Source: Erpobdella octoculata (Eukaryota > Annelida > Clitellata > Hirudinida > Erpobdellidae). From it: a stretch of 64,000 bases of DNA. Position numbers and translations under genes: made by a program. The stretch spans positions 36,939,270 to 37,003,269 of the forward strand of contig OZ022238.1 in NCBI GenBank assembly GCA_963978895.1. Direction: 5' to 3'. Under the pieces are notes generated by a model. That model saw nothing but the letters and a program-made list of their open reading frames with translations, had not been told where the DNA came from and did not search any database. This document shows positions 45,081 to 55,275 of this stretch, piece by piece (within the stretch, counting starts at the first letter, position 1; each line of letters starts with the position of its first letter).

Positions 45081-45845
45081 ACCACCGGATATTCGTTTTG
45101 CTAATTTAGACATTTAAAAAATAATAACCTGACAGAATCAACTTCTTCACACCAACAACGCCTTGAAAGCAAAAAATTCTAAACGTTTATTTAAATAATA
45201 TAAAGTATAAAAAAATATTTTTTTTAGAACAACTAATGTACTAAAAGTTTAAAATTATATTAAAGTTTACATATTAACGTTGTAATCATGATACCGTAAA
45301 ACGGGGTGACTTTGCCCGTGCGGGTGACTTTGGCCCAAAATGGATTTTTTGTTTTAATTGGGTCGATCTCCTTTTAAAACTGGCGAACAACCTCCATTTT
45401 ATTTATCAAAACAAACTGTGGTGTGTTAGCTAATACTTCGATCCTTCGATTGTCGTTTTCGCCGCCGTTTAATAATTTTATAGCTGTTTTTGCGAGAGTT
45501 GCGAAAGTGACGATATTTTTTGGTGTGCAAACTTCTTCCTACACAGCAACAATTAACAAAGGCAGGTGACTCAAAATTTCCATAAATGATATTTTGTATA
45601 TTACTGTTAATGTAGCGTGACATTTATTGTGTTTGGTCAACGCTCCTTTAAGTTATTGACCGTTAAAAAAAGTGGGTTGACTTTGGCCGCTTTCTGGGGT
45701 GACTTTGGCCCATGGGAGGTTGACTTTGGCCCACGTTGAAAACTGCGTTTTGGAGCACTAAATAGCATAAATGTCAACATTTTTTGTTGTTTTATTTTAC
45801 TATGATTATGATTTGACAACAATTAACAATTTTTCAGATTTTATC

Positions 45846-46158
45846 ATGCCCAGAATGTGTAAAAACAACGCTCGGTAGCAGAACCTATGGTTCTTACTCG
45901 TCGTCAAACTTGCAAGCAGCTTTGCTGGGAATCAGTACTGGGAGAATAACACAAAAAGAAGCAGTCAAATTATACAAAATTCCTAGATCAACACTAAGGA
46001 ACAAACTCAAAGGTGCACATTCAAATAAATATGGTGGGCAGACAATATTTTCTGATGAGGCGGAAGCCGCTTTCAAGTCTTATGTTGTGACGGCCTCAAC
46101 ATTTGGATTCCCCGTAGATAATTCAGATTTGCGGAATATTGTTAAAAGTTTAACGTAG
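45846..46158 (+). pseudogene. Tigger-like transposase N-terminal HTH_psq exon
   Basis: Begins MPRMCKNNAR, shifts frame near 45876, then RTYGSYSSSNLQAALLGIST, KEAVKLYKIPRSTLRNKLKG and DEAEAAFKSYVVTASTFGFP, ending at a stop overlapping GTAGGA (a possible splice donor). This is the pipsqueak-type helix-turn-helix followed by the start of the CENP-B HTH. The catalytic part is absent. Confidence 0.82.
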
Positions 46159-46238
46159 GACAGGTTATAAAATTAAATGATTTGATACCTTTTAACTAGG
46201 TGTGACATTTGGAAAATTGTTGTTTTATTAGGTGAAAA

Positions 46239-46427
46239 AAGGTTAGAAAAGCCGGGGCAGAAGTTCGTCTTATGAAGAGAAGCGGACGTAACTGGAAATG
46301 GCCGAAGCCTGAAGAGAGAGCTGTCTATCGAGAGGCTGAGATCTTAACACTCATATCAGCTCCAAAGCAAATTTCTAGGAGGGGACTTTATTCAGTTCCT
46401 GAGCTGCAGCGCATTGATTATTTCTGA
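46239..46427 (+). pseudogene. Probable C-terminal tail of the same transposase
   Basis: A 62-codon frame: KVRKAGAEVRLMKRSGRNWK, then WPKPEERAVYREAEIL and LYSVPELQRIDYF, stop. TTATTAG at 46226-46232 is a plausible acceptor. Assigned by position between the HTH exon and the right terminus; no motif proves it. Confidence 0.4.
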
Positions 46428-47267
46428 CGAAATCAATTTATTGTGTTATTTCTTGCTCCGTTCTCTTGTTTTATAAATGTGTTGCAACTCATTTTTCATG
46501 TTTAATATTTACTAAAGATTAAAGAAAGAAAAATTAATGATAAACTTTAATCCAATGTTTTGGTAGAGCAGTTTATAATGTGAACTCAGGTGAAATATCA
46601 AATAAAATTTTGCTCGATATGTTTGGGGACTCTAAACGGTGCCAAAACAAGCTAAATTAATTCTGTAAAAAGTGTATTTCAATAAAACATACATAGTATA
46701 ATGAAAAATAATTGAAATGAAACTGTTTAGAGGTTAAAAAATTTTTCTGGACAGGCTTAAAGTCGCTGGGCCAAAGTCACCCCTATCAGCGGGGTGACTT
46801 TGGCCCAGCCTTTAAACGCGTAAAAATATATTAAAAAAATTTTTTTTTTAACTTTCGCTAGGTCACGCCATAAATCACTACTATGCACACCTTTTTAGCA
46901 TAATTGCTCATAGAAATATAATTTGTACTTTAAAATATAGGTTGATTTATGTGTAAACTGGGCCAAAGCCACCCCGTTTTACGGTACACGATTGCTCGTT
47001 TATGTGCGAATGCCACACTAATATAACGATTAGTTTGTAAAATTTTCTATATAATTTATGGTAATGCAACGATAGTTGTATGACAATGCTTATTTCAAAA
47101 AACATCAAAATCAAAAACGTATTTTCCAGAGGCAAAAATATCTTGTTCTAAGAAGTGCAGAAATTTGCGAAATCAATAATTCTCATTAATATAAGAAATC
47201 CGCAATTTTTATGAACTTTTTGTATCATATATATTTTTCTGCTAAAAAAGAAACTCGAATAAAAAAC

Positions 47268-47510
47268 AAGTAAAGGAAAAAACGAGTTTTTTAACACAAA
47301 CTTTAATTTAAAATACACTCGATTTAGAAATACGAAATATGTTCAAATTAAGTTGTTTTTTTTAATTGAATCATGTATTGTAATCCAATATAAACCTATG
47401 CTGAAAGTTTCAGCTTTCTAGCTAATCAAAAAGCTGGTTAAATTTCACTTGCAAGAAAGACACACACACACACAAAGAGATTGTAACCTAAATAAAAGTT
47501 TGTAATGAAT
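47268..47510 (+). repeat. Dispersed repeat R1 copy
   Basis: AACAAGTAAAGGAAAAAACG to CCTAAATAAAAGTTTGT, near full length, with a CACACACACACAC seed of about 15 bp and a short deletion before it. Confidence 0.9.
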
Positions 47511-48084
47511 GGAGCTCTATTTAAAATATTTATGTAGGCGAGCAAAATTTTATAGAACCTGATCGGAATTAAGGAATCATAATAAAAAAATTAAAAATTA
47601 TGAGTTGCGATCCACGTGGTAGAAAAGTATGTGCTTGTGTGGTATATGTACAGGGGAGACTACATACAAGTTGTTCCATATGAAATTGATTTCAAGATTT
47701 ATGATATTTTAAACAGTAAGCACTTTATATTGTATACCAAATACATCACAGAACTTTCAATTTCTTACATCAAAGGAGTTTTAGTACCTGAACTATGATT
47801 AAAAAATTTCAAAATTTATTTTGTTGGCTATATTAATTTCAAACACTACACAGAAAGAAAAAAAACAAAATTATAAAAATGTAAATGAATAAATCCGTGA
47901 AAATTAAAAAATGCACTGCTGAGAAAAAGAAATATCGAGTCAAAAATTGATAAAATGCAGACAATTTCGCTTTTTGTGACAATCAATCGTATGACACCAC
48001 ATCGAATTGAGTCAATAATAATTTTATTTTATTTTTTCAAATTGAGTTTGGAATTTTGTTCAAAATACGTACCAGCTCAAAAGT
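47511..48084. other. Unassigned AT-rich DNA
   Basis: The 60-codon frame at 47616-47798 has no family resemblance. Confidence 0.45.
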
Positions 48085-48337
48085 TCCGGCGTTGTCGTGT
48101 CGGTGACAGTCCGAGTTGAATTCCTTCTCGAATTCAAAATTATCTTTAAGATTTTTCGGTGGTGGATTGTAAGCCATCCAAATATCTTAAGCTCCGAAAT
48201 ATTTTAAATATATCTTGTAGATTTTAAGCTACCGAGCCGAAGATGAAGTATCGAGCCTGCCATAGCCGAGTCTCAAGTTTTCTCAAGTACTGTAAACTTC
48301 TAGCTACAAGAACTATTAGCCATCATTTGTTGGAGAT

Positions 48338-48480
48338 GCTGTGTTGCTCAGTTGGTAAGAGCCCAACTAGTTGGCGGCAACCCGTTTGGCGGCGACTAGG
48401 TGGGCGGTGACTAGTTCGCTTGTACCCACCCGGGTTCAATTCCTTCTAGAGTCAAGAATTTCTTTAATATCTACATTAAC
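48338..48480 (+). repeat. tRNA-derived SINE-like sequence
   Basis: An A-box-like TGCTCAGTTGG at 48345-48355 and a B-box-like GGGTTCAATTCC at 48432-48443 sit 77 bp apart, wider than in a tRNA because of GGCGGC(A)ACTAG-type duplications. A diverged relative (GAGTTGAATTCCTTCTCGAA) lies near 48112. No foldable cloverleaf, so not a tRNA gene. Confidence 0.5.
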
Positions 48481-48484
48481 GATT

Positions 48485-49815
48485 TTATTTACTCTAAACA
48501 ACTTGTTCAAACAAGTTGTGCTATTTAATTACTAGCAGAATCAACTTGATGTAAATTTGCTGCAGAGTAAGTCGACTCGCGTCAGTTGAATCTGAAAATT
48601 GGACAGTGGACAACCGTGACTTTGCCATCCATGTAAGAAAAAATTAATAAACTTTTGTTGGCTGGACGTTCAAGCGCCCGTTACATGAATTGAGAAGTGG
48701 AATCTTGTGCAATAGCTTAAATATAAAGTAAAAAGTTTCGCTATAGTTTTAAATATTTCTTTTCCCGACCAACTTTGGTTTTTAGGCCTGTGAATGCAGA
48801 CAAAAAATGAGAAATAAAGTTATCCTATGTTTTGGTCTATTGAATAAATACGTATTAAGTTTCATGATATCGTTTCGACAAGACAAGTGTGGGAGAATGT
48901 ATATTAAGGAAAATGCACGTGTGATATAAGAGAGAGCGAGTAGTTAAATGATAACTAGCTTGATGGATTCATAACCTCCTTACCCAATAAAACAAAACTA
49001 TTTTATATTAATTATATTAATTATTCCACTCTGAATTCACTGAGTAATCATTCTTCAGAGAGTTTTTTTTTCTACAACGCATTTCAATAATCAATGCCGA
49101 AATTCTGTCCAGTTTTCGATAAAACGCGAACATATAACTAGGACTTAGGACCTATTGTTGTGTATGCTATTCATGCTATTGCCCATATATAAATTGAACC
49201 TACTGTTGTATATGCTATTTTCCAAGATGACAAAAATTATTGCAGAAAATCTCTCTTGAAAACATGAATAAAAATCAGCCTTGTTCAAATATTGTCGGTT
49301 ACGTCACAAAGTAAACATTCTTTTCCAGAAATATTTCCGGTTCGTTCTCCAACAAAAAAAATTCTCCCAACAAATTTGAAGATGTCTGCAAAAGTATCAA
49401 GATGTTTTCAACAGAAAGAAAAATACAGGGGAGGGGTTGTGGGGGGGGTCCGGATCCCCTTTCCGTTGTAAAAAATAGTTTACAGGAAGTTACATGGTTC
49501 AAACGCCTAAACATAGCGATTTGCCTCGGTTACGATGTAAAAGTTATAATAACATCTCTTCATCTTGTTTTTAAGTTGGTTTTATCTGTCTATAATGATC
49601 TGAACTTATTTTACTTCAAGTCTTTCTAAGTCCTAGACAAAGTCATTCTGTTTTACATGTTTAATGTTTATGGCATTTGTTATCTAACCTGTACAGAATT
49701 AATAAAACATTATTGTTGTGTATATATTAAATTGTAAATTGTTTCGGTCGTTGTGTGTCAGGTTATCATTATCGCTCTACCAGTCAAGTCTAACGGTTAG
49801 ACTAGACCGTCTAAC
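48485..49815. other. Unassigned DNA
   Basis: Includes an LTR-like patch near 48888-49030 (TGTGGGAGAATGTATATT, later AATAAAAC) that lacks a matching end or duplication. No gene supported. Confidence 0.4.
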
Positions 49816-49906
49816 CTCTAACAGATATTATTTTGTGCTACTTTTAGTCTAACAGATATTATTTTGTGCTACTTTTAGTCTAACAGATATTATTTTGTGC
49901 TTTACA
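49816..49906. repeat. 31-bp tandem repeat
   Basis: Nearly three copies of CTAACAGATATTATTTTGTG plus CTACTTTTAGT. Just upstream GGTTAGAC/GTCTAACC forms an 8-bp inverted repeat. Confidence 0.95.
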
Positions 49907-50799
49907 GACTTAAAAAAGAAAATTGTGAGTGAGTATATCTTTTAAATCCAGATAACTTTGGTTTTCAGGACTAATCAATAAATTGCAGGTGGAATTTCTT
50001 CTATTTAGAGATATTTTGTGCTTCACAAAAAGAGTTCCAGACTTAACAAATTAAAATTAAATCAAATTAGAAATTCATTGTTCATATCTCCCATTCAAAA
50101 GTAAGTGGCAAAGCTTTGGTAATTTGTTTTTAGTTTTTAAAATCATGATTTACTGTGTATCTTTCAATTTGTTTCGTTTGTTGCATTGCACGTGATTAAT
50201 TATGTTATATTATTATTAATTATTATAAGATTATCGTTATGTTCTAACATTTTGTGTTTTACAAAAAGGAGTTGCAGATTGGAAAAATAAATTTAAATTC
50301 ATTGTTCATATTTATCGTTCAAGGCTTCTGACTTCAATTGTTCCTTATCTAATGTTGTTCATCATGGTTTTCTAAACTGACGAGCTTGCTATCAGCCTAT
50401 CGGTAAATGAGAATTTTTTTGGGCAGGTAAGTTTTTTTTTATGTGATGGCATTACAACCATTATTATTCACGAGTAGTTATGACTATAAGATTATGAATT
50501 AATTTATCGGTCTTATTTTATTTTTTACTTTTCAGAGGAAATTAGAAAATTACATTTTAAAAAAATCTTACATGCAACACCAATTTATTGTAAAAGTTTC
50601 ACTGATATATGAGGTGCATGAAATTTGAAAGAAATGAAAGCAAGTGCAGTATTTTTGTGTTTCAACAAAATCATGAACAAAGTTCTCAAGCCAGCCTATC
50701 AATCTGCTGCTGTTTTGTTCAATTTATAATTGCATCATTTGCTAAATAAAAGTGGTACTCTTCGATTGTTCCAAATTGATGATCTCCGAAAATTCTCGG
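49907..50799. other. Unassigned AT-rich DNA
   Basis: Repeated fragments of ATTTTGTGCTT(T/C)ACAAAAAG (50020, 50248) suggest diverged duplication. No gene seen. Confidence 0.4.
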
Positions 50800-50876
50800 T
50801 TAAGGAAACGGGAGCCAGAGAGAAAAACGATAAAAAACCTTTAAAATCCTCGGGCAATGCCGGGTAACCCAGCTAG
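50800..50876 (+). mobile_element. Helitron 3' end
   Basis: A short purine module (AAACGGGAGCCAGAGAGAAA), then CTCGGGCAATGCCGGGTAAC and CCAGCTAG, followed by T. Hairpin plus CTAG|T is the Helitron terminus. The 5' end was not found. Confidence 0.72.
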
Positions 50877-50924
50877 TGTTAAATATCCTAAATGTAATGA
50901 TATTTTGTTGTATTGTCTGATAAA

Positions 50925-51147
50925 TAATTTTTTTTTGTTTGACAATGTTTAACGTGGCGTCAGTCGCTAGACTTCTAGGCCACGAGGAAAGGGTTCTTTG
51001 CAGAGGCAGCCATTTATAGGCGCCTACCCTTTTAGCAATGCGAGTGAACTCCTTGCTTAAGGGAGTTACGCTGGTGACGCCGGTGAGGCTTGAACTGCCG
51101 ACCTAATGATCGACTGGCGAACGCTCTACCGATCTGCCACCAGCGCC
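50925..51147 (-). repeat. tRNA-derived SINE
   Basis: On the minus strand it starts GGCGCTGGTGGCAGATCGGT (A box TGGCAGATCGG, 51139-51129), continues GCAGTTCAAGCC (B box, 51096-51088), then a tRNA-unrelated body, and ends near an A-rich tail (AACAAAAAAAAATT at 50925-50938). Box spacing is about 32 bp as in tRNAs, but the acceptor stem does not close, so I call it a SINE. Confidence 0.68.
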
Positions 51148-51215
51148 TAATTTTTCCTAACATAAAAGCGCAATGATGTATTATGTTACCCGATTACCAT
51201 CTGCAGGTCTATAAA

Positions 51216-51253
51216 AAAACTCACGTTATTAGCCGCGAAAGTTTAACGCTTTG

Positions 51254-51339
<86 letters not shown>

Positions 51340-51690
51340 GCATCGTACGTCATCGCTGAATATAAACAAGTTGAAAATAAATAAATCACCGAAGCGGGTT
51401 TTCCCAAAAATTTTGAGCGTACGTCATAACAAAATAAACAAGTAGAAAATAAAATCACCGAAGGCGGGTTTTTCCTAATTATAAACAAGTTAATATTAAA
51501 TAGAGGTAGTTTTATTCGTAGGCGATTTTTTCAATATCATTCATTAAAGGTTGTTTTTTTCGTAGGCGGTTTTTTAAATTTAGCCATTCAAAGAGAGGAC
51601 CATTCCAAAACATTTTCAATTAAAAAATCATCTGCTACTGGCTGAAAAAACTCACACGCTTTGCGCGTTGGTACTAATATAATTCAATAG
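51216..51690 (-). repeat. Dispersed repeat R4, reversed copy with (TA)n
   Basis: GTTTAACGCTTTGCGGATAT, a (TA)n run at 51257-51336, two CACCGAAG(G)CGGGTTTTTCC units, TTCGTAGGCGGTTTTTT units and ACACGCTTTGCGCG mirror the copy at 20229-21165. Confidence 0.75.
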
Positions 51691-51703
51691 TATTATATTA
51701 GTA

Positions 51704-53210
51704 CTAGTGGTTTTGCCCGTCCCAAGGACGGATGTTTTAACATTACGATAAACATTGGATATACTTTATGGATTATAATAAGTTAATTAAATATTTTTAT
51801 TTATTTATAATATTACAATTAAAATTTAGATATAAATGGAGTTAATTTGAATAAAAAAAATCTGGAAAACGTATTGTAATTATTTAATAAATTTTCCTAA
51901 GGTTTTTGAAAAATTTCGCGATAGACAATATTTTGCGTGAATGTCTTATTCTTCAAAAGATTTCCCTGAATATGTGAATCCTTAATGAGGATTTTCAAAT
52001 ACTGGGGATTTTTTTGATCTTGAGAGGGCAAGATATAGTTGGCCATGAAAAGACACTGGTTTATTTAAATAAATCCCAACATATTCAAAAGTCTGACCTT
52101 GTGACTTGTTTATTGTCATCGCGTAAGCAGGAATGATGGGAAATTGACGACGCTTAAGTATAAAAGGAAGATTGACGTCACTGGGAGCAAAATCAATTCT
52201 GGGAATGAACACTGTGTCACCGCGATTACATTCAGAAACAATTTCAGCAGTGATGATATGTGGAGGCATTCCTGGTGGTGTTAGATTGTGCAGAAATTCC
52301 GAAGGATAGTTCAGTTCATTGACTGCGTTATCGGAAATTAATTTATCAGCCCTATAATAGAGACGAAAATTACCTGGCATCTGAGCGATTACTTTACTTT
52401 TCTGTTCATTCCTAATGTTTCCTTGTTTTTTGGAGCTAAAATCGCACGTTTTGAAAGTTCTTCAACGGGCATGTTTCTCAAATCACTACCGTAAATCTGT
52501 TCGATAATATTCTCATCTGAAATTATTTGTCGAAGAATCTTGATAGAATTCACAGGAACCCCTGGTATTTCAGGCAAACATCCAAATCCAACATTGAGAA
52601 GCCAGTTGTTGTGAATATTTTGAGTTCCAATTTGCATGTTAGTTAGCAATTCCAATTTTGTGAATGTTGTATCGATGAACTATTATTTATTTATTTAGTG
52701 TTGTAACTACGAACTATTATTTATTGTTTTGAGTCTGTTAGTTCTGGGGACGCGGATGTGGTCGATGCCGAGCGAGGTCTCGGGGTCTTTTCATCATCGC
52801 AGCGGTCGCTTGTAGTCAATAAACGTTGTTCTTACTAGTCGTGTTATTTATCAATTAGTTAAAAATACAACAGTGAACTGTTGCCATAAATTGATAGATT
52901 TTATACAACACTCTATGATATCTGTTCATGTTCCTCTTGCGACGACTGGCAGTGTCTGTCTAAAATTGCCTCCAATAACCATGACTTTACCTCATAACGG
53001 CATTGAATTCTGCATGATATCGCAAAGAACTTTATCGATGCAGCGTAATCCATGTTTAGTAAGCATAGTGATTTCATCAATTAGGATGAGTGAATCCTGA
53101 TAAAATATTTGTGCCTCTGGCGAGTTTAGTCTTACTGTAGAAACAGAGCTCTCGTGAAGTGGAACAGGAAGTTTTAAAACCACTGTGCACTGTTCGCCCA
53201 CCTTTGAATA
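51704..53210 (-). pseudogene. Helitron Pif1-type helicase C-terminal half, split by an LTR
   Basis: Minus-strand frames in order: SLILIDEITMLTKHGL (Walker B; 53201-52992), then VMVIGGNFRQTLPVVARGT in the same frame as the LWQQF stretch but with two stops, the LTR insertion at 52665-52872, NMQIGTQNIHNNWLLNVGFG and MPVEELSKRAILAPKN (to 52389), and after a shift MPPHIITAEIVSECNRGDTV, RRQFPIIPAYAMTINKSQGQ and HGQLYLALSRSKK (to 51982). These are helicase motifs II to VI of Helitron Pif1 proteins. The 3' terminus lies at 51704: hairpin CCGTCC/GGACGG (51717-51731), then CTAG with T beyond. The Rep half and Walker A are missing. Confidence 0.88.
52665..52872 (+). mobile_element. Solo LTR, 208 bp, with 5-bp target duplication
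   Basis: Starts TGTTGTAT and ends ATACAACA (TG...CA with inverted 7-bp ends). Flanked by GTGAA at 52660-52664 and 52873-52877. It interrupts the Helitron frame between LWQQF and the TKLELL stretch; one copy of the duplication restores the reading. CAATAAACG near 52817 is a polyadenylation-like signal, giving plus orientation. No internal retroelement sequence remains. Confidence 0.9.
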
Positions 53211-53340
53211 ATTATTACTTTAAACTTTCTTTGTATTTGTAGTCTGTTGCTAACGTTTCAGTTACCAAAAATGCAAGAAAACCATGAAGCAAAAAATCAT
53301 CGTTTGACAGCAGAAAGAAGGTCGCTGGTATTGCCTTGGC

Positions 53341-53765
53341 GGTTTGCCGTGGAAATAATCGGTAAAATTGCTACTGTGCCAGCAGTCCCGCCGTATGTCT
53401 ATCTAAAATTAAATCCTAACCCTATTTCTAGCCATAACCCAAACCGGCCTAACCCTAACCCTTTAAAAAATATGTACATCTTTATTAATTAATCGAAAAA
53501 TCAATTGTTTTGGCAAAACTGCCGGTACAGTAGCACTTTTACCTTTATTGGCCCGGCTACCGGAGCCTACTGCCTGTGTAATAGTTATACGTTATAACTA
53601 TTACCAAGGCGGTAAAATTGCTACTGAGCCGGCGGTTTGGCCAAAACAATTGATTCTTCGATCAATTGATAAAGATATACATATTTTCTAAAAGGTTAGA
53701 GGTAGGGATGGGGTTAGGGCAATGGTTATGGTTTAATTTTAGGTAGACATATATTAAATGCTCAC
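53341..53765. mobile_element. Foldback element with about 150-bp arms
   Basis: The left arm about 53397-53558 (TGTCTATCTAAAATTAAATC ... CAATTGTTTTGGC ... TACAGTAGCACTTTTACC) is the approximate reverse complement of 53609-53758 (GGTAAAATTGCTACTGAGCC ... CCAAAACAATTGATTC ... TTTAATTTTAGGTAGACATA). The loop of about 50 bp contains TAATAGTTATA CGT TATAACTATTA, an 11-bp stem. CCCTAACCC-like text lies inside both arms. A third copy of GGTAAAATTGCTACTG is at 53363. Confidence 0.8.
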
Positions 53766-54898
53766 CTGCTATAGTTTTTGTGTTTACACAGATACATTTT
53801 TATAATGGTCGTGATCATGCCTTTATTGTTATATCATGTGTTATACAGCACTTCACTTCAAAGAAGGTCAATAAACTTAACTAACTATAATAGCCTGCTA
53901 AAAACTAACAGAAAATCCGTTTTTTAATGAATACATTTTGGCCAAAAATAAATTAAAAAAATCTTTTTACCCACCCTATTTTGGACCCCTTCTTTTCACT
54001 GATCCGCCCCTGAAAAGTCTGAACAAATGTTGAAAGAATCATAAGTTGATGAGGTTGCTTTGTTGCTATATAATCGTGTAGCCTCAACAGACATACTGCA
54101 TATTATGTATCTTTGCGAATTTGGATCCACGATAAACATGTTTACATTCCGCTTCGCTTGTCAAATTTGGAAAGAAAGAGAAAATACTAACTGTTGAAAT
54201 ATTCTAGCATGTTCATTGATATGATATGTAAGATATTTTGTTGACATTCGGTCTAGTTGTATCAGCTTTTGTCTAATCGCACTAAAAACTAAAACTAATT
54301 ATACCATCCAGACCGTAGTGAGTTTCAGGTTACCTACTACTTGAATAATTTTTCTGATTGAACGACAGCTTAATATAATATCCATCTATAAATATTGTTA
54401 AAATGCGATCTAAATTCGTGCCTCTGATAAATACAGATTGTCAGTGATTTAATAGCGAAATCGCCTTACGTGAGTTAAGTGGAGAAAATTTACGAACCCG
54501 GCGTAGGACTACAAAATATGTTTTGATTTAACTTGAGTATGAATGTGTATAATATCGCATCGCGCGCGTATATCGGGTTATTTTCTCTCAGATGTACTCC
54601 ATCATCAAAAGTTTGTTTGATTTTTGTATTTATCATCACATTGTTGTACCCGTTCGGTCTACTCTCTTCACTCATGTCTGCTTATTATACATCATGTTCA
54701 CCGGTCTAGTTGTACAACAAACCACATTTAAAACAGGCTGACTCACCTCTTTGCAAGCATGTATAGTTGTATGCAAGTTAGAATGATCCAGAAGAGAGAT
54801 TGGGGCTCCTACTGCTAGCTTGATTAATTGACAAAAATATAATACAGATAACATGAACGGTAATTTTAGTTTGAAAATTATAAATTTAACGATCAATT
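53766..54898. other. Unassigned DNA
   Basis: GATCCGCCCCTG at 54001-54012 resembles a hAT right end. No gene supported. Confidence 0.4.
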
Positions 54899-55231
54899 AT
54901 GACATTTATTACTACATACTCATATAGGATACAACTACAACGCGACAGAGTAATTGAGCTACTGACAAAACCTTTCCTAATTTTCCTTCTTAAACCTGAA
55001 CCTGCTTCGGTGACATCTCACGAGACTTTTAAACAACTGAGTGTTTCGGTTCATGCGAGCGCAGTGTTCAGCGCTCTCGCGTTCATCAAAGATATTTTCA
55101 CATCCAATATATATGTTGGAATTCTTGAGAAAATTACAAGACGTTTAGAGGCGGATGTATGGAGGGGTCTGGGGGACATCACAACTAAGATGGAAAAACA
55201 AAAACTATACCATCTCATGGAGTGTCGCTAG
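54899..55231 (+). CDS. Possible exon of an unrecognised gene
   Basis: A frame that stays open from about 54930 to a stop at 55229-55231: DRVIELLTKPFLIFLLKPEP, then HETFKQLSVSVHASAVFSAL, AFIKDIFTSNIYVGILEKIT and RRLEADVWRGLGDITTKMEK. Third-position G/C use is higher than in flanking DNA and the peptide looks like an amphipathic helical bundle. ATATAG at 54922-54927 could be an acceptor. I cannot name a family and found no partner exon; a decayed element is also possible. A hAT MITE begins 45 bases downstream. Confidence 0.3.
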   Translation: MTFITTYSYRIQLQRDRVIELLTKPFLIFLLKPEPASVTSHETFKQLSVSVHASAVFSALAFIKDIFTSNIYVGILEKITRRLEADVWRGLGDITTKMEKQKLYHLMECR

Positions 55232-55275
55232 CTTTAAACACAATTATAATATTTTCAAGGATTGTGGATGAACCT

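Larger units (their letters stand above)
45292..46986 (+). mobile_element. Tigger/pogo-like element, internally deleted, TA duplication
   Basis: Inverted ends: left TACCGTAAAACGGGGTGACT, right AAGCCACCCCGTTTTACGGT then A. TA lies at both outer edges (45292-45293, 46985-46986), the target choice of Tc1/mariner/pogo elements. Copies of GGGTGACTTTGGCCCA-like text repeat at both ends (45315-45340, 45670-45740, 46760-46806). Two coding remnants are present: HTH_psq (45846-46158) and a C-terminal tail (46239-46427). The DDE nuclease is missing, so movement would need a full-length relative. Confidence 0.88.

Noticed and set aside
44607..45113. 168-codon His/Thr/Gly-rich minus-strand frame
   Set aside because: The minisatellite unit varies in length by C-run changes and the peptide is only its translation.
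48338..48445. tRNA gene suggested by A- and B-box-like text
   Set aside because: Box spacing is 77 bp and no acceptor stem or anticodon arm can be formed; better as SINE-derived.
48888..49040. Copia-like LTR starting TGTGGGAGAATG
   Set aside because: No matching CA end, no target duplication and no second copy; evidence too thin.
53396..53465. Interstitial telomere repeat array
   Set aside because: Only two to three imperfect CCCTAA units, located inside foldback arms; not an array.
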